This document shows positions 8,565 through 17,522 of a stretch of DNA of 64,000 bases, piece after piece. The stretch is from Propionibacterium sp. (GTDB lineage Bacteria; Actinomycetota; Actinomycetes; Propionibacteriales; Propionibacteriaceae), in the NCBI GenBank assembly GCA_022837595.1, contig JALHFX010000011.1:26792-90791 (forward strand). Reading direction: 5' to 3'. Both the position numbers and the translations under genes were made by a program. Under the pieces are notes generated by a model, which was given only the letters and a program-made list of their open reading frames with translations, was not told where the DNA came from and did no database searches. Each line of letters begins with the position of its first letter. Position 1 is the first letter of the stretch.

Positions 8565-9493
8565 CTACTCCATTAGTAGCGATGCACGACGTCAATATCC
8601 GCTTCAACACGACCCGCGGCTGGGGATACGCCGTCACCGCAGTCTCTGCGGATGTGCGGGCCAATACGGTCACCGCGATCATCGGAGAAAGCGGCAGCGG
8701 CAAGTCCGTTCTCGGCGCCGCCGTCATGGGCCTGCTGCCGAACAATGCCGAAGCCAGCGGAAGTATCACCTATGCCGGCCTGGAACTGCTCGGGCTGACC
8801 GACCGCGAATGGGACCAGATCCGCGGTATCGAACTGGGGTGGGTCGCGCAAAATCCCGCCTCGAGCCTGAACCCGGTCTACCGAATCGACGAACTGATCA
8901 GCGAGGCGGCCATCCACCGGCGCCGGATCCGACGCCGCGACAAGCGCCGGTTCGCAGCCGATCTACTCACCAAGGTAGGGCTACCGGCCGCCACCGGCCG
9001 TAACTACTCTTTCGAGCTGTCCGGAGGAATGGCCCAACGTGCCCTGATCGCGGTCGGCATCGGCTTGGACCCACCGCTGCTCATCCTTGACGAGCCCACC
9101 AAGGGGCTCGATCCTGCGAACTACGACCGTATCCGCGACGCGATCATGGATCTGGCCGGCGAGGGTCACACGATCATGCTGATCACTCATGACGTGACGC
9201 TGGCCGAGCAGGTTGCCGACGAAATCTGGGTACTCTACGGTTCGCGGCTGGTCGAACAGGCCCCCAAGCAAGACTTCTTCGCCACACCCCTGCACCCGTA
9301 CTCACAAGGCTTGTTGGCGGCGATGCCCAGCCGCGGTCTACATCCCATTCCCGGAGAATCTCCGAGCTTCTTCGTTCCTCCTGAAGGCTGCCCCTTCGTC
9401 GATCGCTGCCCGTATGCGGTCGCCGCATGCCACGAGCTGAAGACACCCTCACATCCGACCGAAGGGAGGTCGGTGCTGTGTCTGCTCCATTGA
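8561..9493 (+). CDS. ABC importer ATPase, DppD/NikD type
   Basis: A 310-residue ATPase starting at an ATG overlapping the previous stop (ATGA). Walker A reads GESGSGKSV, the signature LSGGMAQRALIA and Walker B LLILDEPTKGLD, followed by the H-loop His in LITHDVTLAEQ. The C-terminal 55 residues hold the oligopeptide/dipeptide transporter extension with CPFVDRCPYAVAAC, a Cys-rich segment known in this family and able to carry an iron-sulfur cluster in some members. It works as a heterodimer with the next ATPase. Confidence 0.9.
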   Translation: MTTPLVAMHDVNIRFNTTRGWGYAVTAVSADVRANTVTAIIGESGSGKSVLGAAVMGLLPNNAEASGSITYAGLELLGLTDREWDQIRGIELGWVAQNPASSLNPVYRIDELISEAAIHRRRIRRRDKRRFAADLLTKVGLPAATGRNYSFELSGGMAQRALIAVGIGLDPPLLILDEPTKGLDPANYDRIRDAIMDLAGEGHTIMLITHDVTLAEQVADEIWVLYGSRLVEQAPKQDFFATPLHPYSQGLLAAMPSRGLHPIPGESPSFFVPPEGCPFVDRCPYAVAACHELKTPSHPTEGRSVLCLLH

Positions 9494-10200
9494 TCGAGTT
9501 CGCCCAAGTGACCAAGAGCTTCGCGGGCCCACTCACCCGGAGCCGGCATCAGGTGTTCGCGAACGTCAGCTTCACGGTGCACGAGGGTGAAATCGTTAGT
9601 CTGTTCGGGCCGAGCGGTTGCGGCAAATCAACCCTGCTGCGAATGTTCTATCAACTGACCTCGTGGGATAGCGGCCGAATCACCTACCAGGGCACCGATA
9701 TCACCAGCCTCCCGAAATCGGCCCGACGCGAGATGCACCGAGCCGTGCAGGTCGTCTTCCAAGACCCGCGCAACGCCTTCAATCCTCGATGGCTCATCAG
9801 GCGCTCGATGGCCGAGCCGCTGAAGCTCTTCAAGATCGTCACCACCAACCACCAAACGCTGATCGGTGAAAAACTTGCTTTGCTGGGGCTCGAAGACGGA
9901 CTGCTCGACCGTCGCCCACATCAATTGAGCGGCGGCCAACTGCAACGCCTGGCCCTGGCCAGGTGTCTACTCGTGTCCCCGCGCTGCCTTCTGCTCGACG
10001 AGGCGAGCTCAATGCTCGACCTATCCGTCCAGGCCAGAATGATGGAACTAGTCAAAAGCTTGCGTACGGACGAGGGCATCAGCGTCCTCCTCATCTCCCA
10101 CGATCGGGACCTCGTGCAAGCCATGAGCGACCGTATCTACTCCTTCCATGACGGCACGCTATCCACCGACATCGCTCACACCTCAGACAGCTCCAAATAG
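9478..10200 (+). CDS. ABC importer ATPase, DppF/NikE type
   Basis: The start is taken at GTG 9478, eight bases after GGGAGG and overlapping the preceding gene by 16 bases; an ATG at 9427 would need a longer overlap and has no ribosome binding site. The 240-residue protein has Walker A GPSGCGKST, signature LSGGQLQRLALARCL and Walker B CLLLDEASSMLD, in which the usual Pro after Glu is Ala. It lacks the C-terminal oligopeptide extension of its partner, as NikE-type subunits do. It is the last gene of the riboswitch-led operon. Confidence 0.88.
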   Translation: MSAPLIEFAQVTKSFAGPLTRSRHQVFANVSFTVHEGEIVSLFGPSGCGKSTLLRMFYQLTSWDSGRITYQGTDITSLPKSARREMHRAVQVVFQDPRNAFNPRWLIRRSMAEPLKLFKIVTTNHQTLIGEKLALLGLEDGLLDRRPHQLSGGQLQRLALARCLLVSPRCLLLDEASSMLDLSVQARMMELVKSLRTDEGISVLLISHDRDLVQAMSDRIYSFHDGTLSTDIAHTSDSSK

Positions 10201-10717
10201 TCGGGTCGCTCAGCGGACGATGGGGGGGACCCCGAGCACCCCGCAAGCCCGACGATACTGACGCGCCAAGACGATGAGCGCGATGATGGCGAGTCTGGGG
10301 CGACGAGTCGAGGTTATGGGTTCCTTCCCGATTTGTTGGTCTCAGCAAAACGATGGCGGTTGGTCCACCGCTTCTCAACCGACGGACGAGGACGCAACCG
10401 GCGAAGTGCAGAGCCGCGGCGCAAGCGTCAGCTATCTGCTCGCTAAAAACCCTCATCGGGGTTCGGGCCTCTGCTCCCAACTCGTCTCGCCCCTCCTCCC
10501 CTGCGGGCCCTCCCCCTGCCGGATCGTGTAGCTCCAGAGCCCGTCACGGGTCACGAACCTACACAATCGCGCGACGGTGACGAGGCAATCAGCCGACAGA
10601 CAACGCAGACCCCAGAACACCGATTCGCCGACCGGCTATTTGGGGCCCCGGTACCCGCCCTATGGGAATTCGGCTCAACAGATCGAATGCTGGGCGCATA
10701 GCGCTCATCAGCCGGGG
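10201..10717. other. Gene-free stretch after the importer operon
   Basis: These 517 bases follow the last importer gene and precede the broken ATPase genes. Frames on both strands are short and show no recognisable domain. A short hairpin at 10448-10463 could terminate leftward transcription. Otherwise nothing was recognised; it may be decayed coding DNA like its right-hand neighbour. Confidence 0.4.
10445..10463 (-). terminator. Possible rho-independent terminator for leftward transcripts
   Basis: On the minus strand AACCC, a six-base loop and GGGTT are followed by TTT, giving a five-pair stem and a short U-run. It sits downstream of the ATPase remnants that are read leftward. The stem is short, so this is tentative. 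Confidence 0.3.
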
Positions 10718-11160
10718 TCAATTTGCCGATGGGTTGGCATCGTGCCACAGGGCATCGATCGGCACGGCGGTAACCCGGTCAGCGACCATGCGCACGCTCG
10801 GACCAGTATGCAGCACATATCCGCCAACGAACCTGTCCGACAACTTGTCACGGAGTAAGGCAAGCCCGGTAAGATCCTTCGCTTGCACGGTCGCAGCCGC
10901 CTTCACTTCGATACCGACCACCCGCCCGTCGGGGGCCTCCAGCAGCCGAACATACGGGTCAAGAGTCGTTCGCGGAATCCCGGCGTCACCGGCCAGCGAA
11001 CTCCACACCACGCCGCTGCCACTTCGGGCAGCGATGAAGCGCAACAGCCGCGGCAGATCCGCAAGCCGCTGCAGCCCTGAGATATCGACTGCATCACGGT
11101 TCACGATCTGCCCAAGATAGGTCTCATACCAACGCTCACGCCGACTGACCGACCCGCGCG
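10718..11160 (-). pseudogene. Remnant of an AAA ATPase with DUF4143 C-terminal domain
   Basis: Reading leftward, the frame opens near 11160 with RRERWYETYLGQIVNRD and continues to SGLQRLADLPRLLRFIAARSG and RTTLDPYVRLLE, then jumps to VVGIEVKAAATV and HTGPSVRMVADRVTAVPI, ending at 10718. These are pieces of the C-terminal half of the AAA_14/DUF4143 ATPase family. The whole ATP-binding N-terminal domain is absent, and the join between VRLLE and VVGIEVK skips the ~100 or more residues normally found there. It starts within the tail of the next broken ATPase gene in another frame, so a deletion probably fused the two. Not expected to function. Confidence 0.75.
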
Positions 11161-12259
11161 CCGCGGGCAGCCATCAGGTCACGAATTCTCTCCAGCCGGT
11201 ACAGATCATTCAGAGTGCGGGCCGCATCGGAATCCTTCGCCTGTCCGATCGCCGCCACGTTCGGGGAGCGCGAGTGAAGCGGCTGGCCGGCCCCAAGCAC
11301 GACAACGTCGACGTCGTATCGAGAACGCCCCCGCGAATCATTGACTACCGTGCTGCCGACATGACCGGGCATCTCTCCCAACGTCTCGGCTGCAGCATAA
11401 CGGGCGACCCACTCACGCGAAACCTGCTCGAACGTGGGACTGAAAATCTGGCTACGCAAGGTTGGCCCGCTACGCGAAAGAGCAACGACGCCACGCCGGT
11501 CCTCGTACATCGCCCCGTAAGGATTAACGATCAGATCCGAGAATCGCACTATCGGATCAGCGATCTCTAGAACTGGGCGACGCTGACGAAGGACATCGTC
11601 CCGCCGCACCAGGAAACCAGAAGTGATCAGGACATCCAGGGGGTGACTTAGCGCAGATGCCGGACGACCTATCCGCTGCCCAATTGCCGTAGGCGTATGA
11701 GCCCCGCCAGCCACCGCCGCAAGAACAGAATGGTAAAGCGACCGGTCGACGATCCGAGGATCCTCCCGCAGAAGGTACTCCGCCTCTGAAAACAGGGCAT
11801 GACTCGGATTCCCAACAGTTTGAAGAATCAGGGATTCCAGTTCCTCCTCAGTCTGCGGGGAAGAGACTCCGATGAGATCGCGGTATCCGGGTGTCCCACC
11901 CAGAATCGAATAGAGACGAAGTGCCACCAGCGGATCTTCAATCCCATAGAACTCAGCGGTCTGCCGATAATCGAAGGGGCGCAATTGGAGATTGAGTTCC
12001 GCCCGGCCACGCAAGGCCTTCGTCCCGGACAACAATTGCGACATCACCGATAGCGACGAAGGGCCGGTGAGGGCTCCTCCTCAAACGCCATGTGATAAAG
12101 CCCGCCGGTTTGCGCCGCCAAGCGCCGCAGCAGGAAACTCTTGCCCATGCGCCTTCGCCCATAGAGGATACCCAGATGCACCCCAGGCGTCGTAGATGCC
12201 GCGAAACGCTCCAAGTCAGACCACTGCGCCTCGCGGTCGAACAGGTCAGCAGGCCGCAT
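11136..12259 (-). pseudogene. Broken archaeal-type AAA ATPase (DUF234 family)
   Basis: The N-terminal piece (12259 to 12044) gives 71 residues with a Walker A-like GRRRMGKSFLLRRL and ends EEEPSPALRRYR. The second piece (from about 12065 to 11136) resumes in another frame with SLSVMSQLLSGTKALRGRAEL and RPFDYRQTAEFYG, running through a winged-helix region to the DUF234 nuclease-like part with DVDVVVLG and IGQAKDSDAARTL. The ~100 residues that hold Walker B in intact members are missing at the junction, together with a frame change, so ATP hydrolysis is lost. The C-terminus is also cut short where the DUF4143 remnant begins. Probable cause: internal deletion. Confidence 0.8.
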
Positions 12260-12275
12260 GCCCGCAATAACACAT

Positions 12276-12302
12276 AACTCAAGTTACATTAAGTCGAGTT
12301 AG
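12276..12302. promoter_or_regulatory. 27-bp dyad upstream of the broken ATPase gene
   Basis: TAACTCAAGTTA and TAAGTCGAGTTA flank a CAT spacer and match as an inverted repeat at 10 of 12 positions. The dyad lies 17 bases before the start of the DUF234-type ATPase remnant and is much more AT-rich than its surroundings. It could be an operator or part of the promoter. No protein that binds it can be named. Confidence 0.4.
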
Positions 12303-12539
12303 ATATTCTGGGCGCAGTCCCGTGATCAAGGACACGGTCTTCGGCACGCCGACTGCTCGGCATGACAGCGAACTCACGACCGCCACAGCCATCAAATGAG
12401 GTCAGCCCAGATCCCGGACGCGCCGACTGCGACATCACCTCAACAGTCGCCGTCGCCAGCCAGGTCGTTGTTCCAGCAACTGGCGTACTCATCACGCAAC
12501 TCCTTGATCGGAGTTACACCGTTTACGGTACAGTCCCGG

Positions 12540-13013
12540 TGCACATGAGCGAGGGGTTCGACTTTCTGGGGTTCCGCATCCAGTGGCGCCGCAAGCGGAG
12601 AACGAACCAGTGGTACGTGTACACCTTCATCGCCGACCGGCCCCTCAAAGCGGTGAAGGCCAAAATTCGTGCCCTGACACATCGAGTGTCGCAGGCCAAC
12701 CCCAGGACCATCCTGATCAGGATCAACCAGATCCTTCGCGGATGGGTGGACTCCTTCCGGCACGCCGTGTGCAGTCACACACACCCTCAACCACCTATGT
12801 CATTTCGCCAATTGGCGAGTGCTCACGTGGCTGCGGAAGCTGCACCGCTGGCGCTGGAGGCAAGTCCGCCGACGTTTCACCAACCCCAACGCGCAGTGGC
12901 TCCCGCTGTCAGCGGACGGGATCGAACTGCTCAACCCCGCCTCGGTCACGATCCGGAGATACCGCTACCGACGCGCGATCCCCACGCACTGGGCCGAACC
13001 CACGACCGCCTGA
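12540..13013 (+). pseudogene. C-terminal fragment of group II intron reverse transcriptase/maturase
   Basis: From 12544 the frame reads MSEGFDFLGFRIQWRRKR, then ADRPLKAVKAKIRALTHR and NQILRGWVDSFRHAVCSHT, typical of the region just after the polymerase catalytic core and of maturase domain X. At a run of AC repeats (12776-12784) the frame shifts, and the expected continuation, LTWLRKLHRWRWRQVRRRF, then LSADGIELLNPASVTIRRYR, follows in the next frame to a TGA at 13013. The YADD-bearing N-terminal half is missing. Truncated and frameshifted, so not functional. Confidence 0.82.
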
Positions 13014-13029
13014 CGGCAGCACCTGTGGA

Positions 13030-13126
13030 GAGCCCGGTACGTGGAGACACGTACGCCGAGTTCGGTGAGCGGCCCGGGGAAACGAATCGGCAGCGATGCC
13101 GATACCGCGCCCCGGGCCGACTCAAC
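13030..13126 (+). ncRNA. Group II intron domains V and VI
   Basis: Bases 13030-13063 form a 34-nt domain V: it begins GAGCCC, has a GTACGTG/CACGTAC stem capped by a GAGA tetraloop, and ends GAGTTC, with the AGC catalytic triad near the 5' side. A second hairpin follows, with GGCCCGGGG pairing to CCCCGGGCC, and fits domain VI; the A in CCGACTC is a candidate branch-point region. This is the part of the ribozyme that is best preserved. It sits 16 bases after the maturase stop, as expected. Confidence 0.75.
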
Positions 13127-13242
13127 CAGCGTTGGGTCGAGCGGCCCTGTCCGGTGTCCTTCGGGTCCAGCGACCAACTCCCCAAGTAAAGCACCTTCAG
13201 CGCGGCTTGCTCGGACGGGAAATGCCCCCGTACCCGGCATCA
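13127..13242 (-). pseudogene. IS256-family transposase fragment
   Basis: Read leftward, the sequence gives VRGHFPSEQAALKVLYL and then WSLDPKDTGQGRSTQRW, matching the C-terminal part of IS256-type transposases, where a RGHFPxxQAALK motif precedes a RSLDPTGKGQARW segment. An in-frame stop at about 13240-13242 closes it on the right, and the group II intron replaces the continuation on the left. Only about 38 codons survive. Confidence 0.65.
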
Positions 13243-13460
13243 AGACAAGCGGACTCCCATCGTCCTGCCCACCGGCAATTCCTGCTCGGCCCAATTCGGA
13301 TGCTGGGCGCGCTCACACCCCACCCAGTCCCGTCTTGCGTCATGGATCGTCTGAATCTCATCGTTCATTTGACTGTCGTCCAAGCAAGGCCCATCATGAA
13401 GAAGGCCCAGGTCTTGCGAGACTAAAGACTGTCTCAACGGCCCCGTGTAGAAAGCACCCG

Positions 13461-14504
13461 ATGCAGCAAGTACCCTTAACGACAGTCGCAAGTTACGGCA
13501 AAAGCGCTGGAAGCGCGCGAGTCCGAGTCCACGATTGGGTGGACTACCTCTGTCTGGAAGCAACGCATTTTGGCTACTTGAACTCCCCCCGTCTGGGATT
13601 CGCGACTCTACTCAGAAACCCAGGAGCCACCCTAAGAGCAGAGTGCAACATCCGCCTCCAGGCCCGCAGACACCACGCAGGCAGCCTGTTGCTGTCCCGG
13701 CGCGCCAGTCCCTTCAGTTCAGGCGCCATCGAGTCCAACCTACTCCGGAAGGCGACACACGGTGTCTATGACTTTGACGACGCACTGGCGATTGCAACCA
13801 GGGGGCCCTTCCCCAAGGCCGAAATTTGGAAAAGAGCTGTCGAAGCAGCGAACCTCGTCATCTGTGGCAACTCAATCCTTGAGCGTCAGGCCCGCGAATA
13901 CACAGATCGAGTTCTACAGATACCTAGCTGTGTCCACCCTGACCAATATCAGAAGAAGAACAACTACAGCACCACCGCCCCACTCGCGGTCTGGATTGGG
14001 TCTCCGGGAACCGAGCACTATCTTAAAACCATTGAAGACCCACTACTCCAGGCACACTCGACGATAGGGCTCCGCCTCCGAGTGATCAGTGCCGGATCGG
14101 CCTCGCTTGGTCTCCTCGACAAGATGATCGAGAGGGTGGACTGGACCGTAAATTCCTTTGCACGCGATCTCCAGTCGGCCGATGTCGGAATAATGCCACT
14201 CACTGACGATCCCTGGTCCCAAGGAAAGTGCGCCTACAAGCTACTGCAGTACGGTGCTACGGGCCTACCCATGATCGGTAGTCCCGTTGGCGTTAACCAG
14301 GACGTACTCCTTGGAGCGGCAGGTTGGACACCCCGCAGCAATGAAGAATGGCTTACGTCGATCACAGAGTGCATTAACGAATCCCCCACCGAACGCAGAA
14401 AGAGGGGCGCAACCGGGCACGAGCTAATCAAGTCTCAGTACAGCTATTCTGCCTGGGCGCAGGTCTGGCTCGACGCAGTTCTTCCGCCGCACCTCCACAC
14501 TTAA
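13461..14504 (+). CDS. Glycosyltransferase, GT4-like
   Basis: ATG 13461 starts a 347-residue protein; the frame is open further upstream but that part crosses the transposase and intron remnants. The layout is GT-B: an N-terminal domain with HGVYDFDDALA, then an acceptor linker, and a C-terminal donor domain with LAVWIGSPGTEHYL, SADVGIMPLTDDPWSQGKCAYKLLQYGATGLPMIGS, where the Lys and the following loop are typical of GT4 enzymes. It would add a sugar to a lipid-linked glycan on the inner face of the membrane. It is the only plus-strand gene of the first polysaccharide locus and converges on the flippase gene. Donor and linkage are unknown. Confidence 0.7.
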   Translation: MQQVPLTTVASYGKSAGSARVRVHDWVDYLCLEATHFGYLNSPRLGFATLLRNPGATLRAECNIRLQARRHHAGSLLLSRRASPFSSGAIESNLLRKATHGVYDFDDALAIATRGPFPKAEIWKRAVEAANLVICGNSILERQAREYTDRVLQIPSCVHPDQYQKKNNYSTTAPLAVWIGSPGTEHYLKTIEDPLLQAHSTIGLRLRVISAGSASLGLLDKMIERVDWTVNSFARDLQSADVGIMPLTDDPWSQGKCAYKLLQYGATGLPMIGSPVGVNQDVLLGAAGWTPRSNEEWLTSITECINESPTERRKRGATGHELIKSQYSYSAWAQVWLDAVLPPHLHT

Positions 14505-14519
14505 TGTCAAGCGCAGACC

Positions 14520-15686
14520 CTACTTCCCCAACCGCCCAAAATGTTTCTCAAATACGGTCCAGATAATAGCCGTCAAAATGCTGGCAGAGCAGATCCCCCA
14601 AATCGCTCCACTCAGCTGCAGCAAGAAAAGACCTAGAAGGGGCAAGACGGTAACCGCCAGGGTCTGCAGCACGCGCCCACTCAGCAAGGCCCTACCTGGC
14701 AACGAAAGCCTACACCGAATATATGCGTAGTGGCCCATAAAGTTGGACCAAACAACAAGAGCAACCGGCAGGCGGAATACAACAAGCGACGCCAGTGCCC
14801 CGATCTCCAACTCCCAAGCGCCGATCACACAAAGGCACGCGAATGCACCGGCTGACAGAATGCCTCCGGATAAGACGACAGCCAGCCATAGCTTCCCGCC
14901 AGCCGACGCGGAACTGCGAGGAAGTCCTGATAACCAGGGTCTCAGGGGGTTCAGTATCAATCGAACTGGCGCGCTCACCGTTGAAAGCGCACGATATGTC
15001 CCGAAGGCATAAGCCCCCATCACAGGCGCCATCAAGAGTGGAGTAAAGATTGCTCCAAGATCCATCAGGAGCGAATCAGCCAGCAACCGGCGTATCGATT
15101 CCTGATGGTTCCTGAACCACTCAGCCACTGAAAAATGCGGCCTAAAGAACCTCGGCAGAATCGTCGCCGACATCAACGCCGCAAGGGCCCACGCGGAATA
15201 GACCGACGTAATCCCGCCCAGACCGCACCTCATAAACATCAGTAGACCTGACAGGAGCAATAGTATAAAGAGTAGATCCGCAGCAATCGCTCGGCCCAAC
15301 ATTCGTTGCTGAACCAAATAATATCGGGTCCCTCCGCGAAACACTGATGCGCCAATCGCCACACCCGCGAACAGCGCTATCCAGACCGAGTACCCGACAG
15401 CACAAGCAACAATACCCGTCCAACTGCCTATCACTAAACCAACCACAAGGCCCATTGACCCATAGCCATTCCACTCTTCGCTGCCCCCTGCTATGACATG
15501 AACATGCCACGGCTCAGATAGCAAAGAAAGAGAAAGCGAAATACCTAAAGAGTATACCAGATAGATTAGAGAAAAGTTGCCATACTCAGCCGTCGACAGA
15601 AAAAGCAGACCAGCGAACTGGGGGAGCACCGCCGAGCCAGCGTTTACAGAAGCAGTTGCTACATAAAGGAATCTGGACGCGCTCAC
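14520..15686 (-). CDS. Oligosaccharide flippase, Wzx-like
   Basis: A 388-residue, very hydrophobic protein starting at GTG 15686 with about 11-12 membrane helices spread over its whole length. The N-terminus (FLYVATASVNAGSAVLPQFAGLLFLSTAEYGNFSLIY) follows the pattern of the polysaccharide transporter family, where a helix pair is followed by an xxEYGxF segment. It would move lipid-linked repeat units across the membrane. It lies downstream of the Wzy-like gene, in the same direction. Base use is richer in A and T than in the core genes to the right, suggesting acquisition. The substrate is not readable. Confidence 0.7.
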   Translation of the reverse strand: MSASRFLYVATASVNAGSAVLPQFAGLLFLSTAEYGNFSLIYLVYSLGISLSLSLLSEPWHVHVIAGGSEEWNGYGSMGLVVGLVIGSWTGIVACAVGYSVWIALFAGVAIGASVFRGGTRYYLVQQRMLGRAIAADLLFILLLLSGLLMFMRCGLGGITSVYSAWALAALMSATILPRFFRPHFSVAEWFRNHQESIRRLLADSLLMDLGAIFTPLLMAPVMGAYAFGTYRALSTVSAPVRLILNPLRPWLSGLPRSSASAGGKLWLAVVLSGGILSAGAFACLCVIGAWELEIGALASLVVFRLPVALVVWSNFMGHYAYIRCRLSLPGRALLSGRVLQTLAVTVLPLLGLFLLQLSGAIWGICSASILTAIIWTVFEKHFGRLGK

Positions 15687-15940
15687 GAGTATTCTATCCA
15701 GTCGACATACGTAGCTTTCTCAACCATTGTGGTTCTCGTTTCATCATGGAGCGGCATTTTTCCTGTCGATCCCATAAGCAAGCCCCATCTGTGACTATAC
15801 AATCTATTCTGCACCGCACTGGAGGCCCCAATCGACATAGTGGACGCACGGACGCTGGTGCAAATATGCATTATTTTACTCGTGATTAATTTTCTACAGG
15901 CCCCGAGCGCTACTGCACTTCAGTATCTGTCCGTTCTAGT

Positions 15941-17404
15941 CTAGACTCTTGCCCTCTTTCGCTTGACTCCCGATTGTCGCGCCTTCACCAAAGCGGTCTC
16001 ACAAATACCAAGTAGCGCCATCAGGATTGCTAACAGCTTAAAGCGGTGACGGGTGGCGGTGCCTGAATTGCCAACCCCTGCGCCGAACACGAGAGTAGCG
16101 ACCGCAAGCACCACTAACAGCGCAATGGCCAGCGCGCGTTCTCGTTCATTCAATCGAGGTAACCTTAATAACGCCAGGATCGGCACACCCAAATAGAAGA
16201 CAGAATCCAAAGCAAAGGTGAGCAGATCCATGACGCCTCGTATATCCCAAGGCATCGGGGAGCCAAGAAAATATACTCCGCGCAACGGACCAAAACGCAA
16301 CAGGTCGAGATAGCCGGTTACAACCAGCCCCGTCAGATACTGTGAACCTCCACTTCGTCGATTCGTCGCTTCGACCAGCTCAGCCTCTGAGCCATAATTC
16401 TGAAACTTGCCAAGAAAGACGTCTGGATATTGATGCGCTACCAAATAGATGACAACGAAGAGCAAGCCGAAATAGGCGAAACTCTGGACGCTCCATCCAA
16501 ACTTAGCCGTCTTGGGACGATAGAACAGGATCACTACCGCATATCCAACGCCGACTCCGATGATGCCTGCATGTAATGAGGCCCCAGCAACTATTGGCGC
16601 AAGTGCGCCAATGACGTTAAATACCCTGCCGGAATTGAACCACCGAATGAAATGATATACCGAAACCGCGACGAGAAAGGACACAAGACTCTCACGGAGA
16701 AAGATCGACGAAAGCACTAACGCGTTCGGCAATAAAGCCGCTACAGTTAGCACTCGAATCCGACGCTTCCGAGTCAGCGGCAGGTATTCCATAGCGTGCA
16801 TAATCAATACAATCGAGCTTAATCCCAACAACGCGTTAGTGTACTGCACAACTGCACGAACCGGTCCGATAAGCCAGAACACAATGCCGCAAATCTTTGA
16901 GAACACGCCACCGCGGATATCTTCAAATATCAGATGGGGATTCTCACTCACCTGAACAGCCCAAGAATAATAGACCTCGCTGTCAACGCCACTATTCGGA
17001 AGGGTAAAGAGACTACTGAAGTTTAGATCCCAGAAAACGATCACTGTTCGGAGTATCAGCGACACGGCTAGTATGCCACCCACAGCGCGTCCACTAGACT
17101 TGACCAGAACTGCTACCGCGCCTGCTGAGTGCATTATCAAGAGCATCTCGGCAAGTAACGTCGGCTCCTCAATCGAGATATGCGCCAGCGCCAGCGCCAA
17201 GATGACAGATAACCATGCGCCCCATATCAGCCCTAACGGCGAAATTGGGGGCCGTCGAGCGTAGACGCGATCCTCCGCGCTCAACTTCTCTGGCGGTAAG
17301 CGAGCTGGATAACGAGGCTCGGACCGGAGTCTACTTTTCATCTTCATCAAGCAGGACGCACCATACAGCCGAACATTGCGCAAACGGAATGTTTCCGAAA
17401 CCAC
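15941..17404 (-). CDS. Polysaccharide polymerase-like membrane protein (Wzy-like)
   Basis: The frame gives 487 residues from GTG 17404; ATG codons 20 and 22 residues further in are equally possible starts, and no strong Shine-Dalgarno decides between them. About 11 membrane helices alternate with short loops, with a longer loop of ~45 residues near 335-380, the layout of Wzy-type polymerases. No sequence motif proves the role, since this group is poorly conserved. Position beside the flippase and glycosyltransferases supports it. Other readings are a glycan ligase or a GT-C enzyme. It is AT-richer than the core genes. Confidence 0.55.
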   Translation of the reverse strand: MVSETFRLRNVRLYGASCLMKMKSRLRSEPRYPARLPPEKLSAEDRVYARRPPISPLGLIWGAWLSVILALALAHISIEEPTLLAEMLLIMHSAGAVAVLVKSSGRAVGGILAVSLILRTVIVFWDLNFSSLFTLPNSGVDSEVYYSWAVQVSENPHLIFEDIRGGVFSKICGIVFWLIGPVRAVVQYTNALLGLSSIVLIMHAMEYLPLTRKRRIRVLTVAALLPNALVLSSIFLRESLVSFLVAVSVYHFIRWFNSGRVFNVIGALAPIVAGASLHAGIIGVGVGYAVVILFYRPKTAKFGWSVQSFAYFGLLFVVIYLVAHQYPDVFLGKFQNYGSEAELVEATNRRSGGSQYLTGLVVTGYLDLLRFGPLRGVYFLGSPMPWDIRGVMDLLTFALDSVFYLGVPILALLRLPRLNERERALAIALLVVLAVATLVFGAGVGNSGTATRHRFKLLAILMALLGICETALVKARQSGVKRKRARV

Positions 17405-17522
17405 TACTTACGGCAACGCGGTCGGCGGATGCTGGCCTGCCACGCGAAATCTCATCGGACCGAAATACGTCGATTCGATATGATTCTGACTTCTCTGTAC
17501 GCAAATCGAGCTCCTCAGAGAG

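Larger units (their letters stand above)
12540..13126 (+). mobile_element. 5'-truncated group II intron
   Basis: The stretch holds the C-terminal part of a group II intron reverse transcriptase/maturase followed by domains V and VI, in the right order and spacing. The 5' half of the intron, with ribozyme domains I-III and the polymerase core, is absent. The intron appears to interrupt an IS256-type transposase gene lying on the opposite strand, whose sequence resumes at about 13127. Both edges are approximate: the left edge is where reverse-transcriptase similarity begins, the right edge is set after CTCAAC at 13121-13126. Confidence 0.75.

Noticed and set aside
12362..12540. Coding start of the maturase fragment
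   Set aside because: The frame is open, but similarity to maturases begins only at about 12540; the earlier residues match nothing expected.
13041..13460. N-terminal extension of the glycosyltransferase at 13461
   Set aside because: The upstream open frame crosses intron domain V/VI and the transposase fragment and has no protein-like character.
13243..13460. Further IS256 transposase sequence
   Set aside because: An in-frame stop lies at about 13240, and the residues beyond it do not match the expected transposase sequence; nothing else was recognised.
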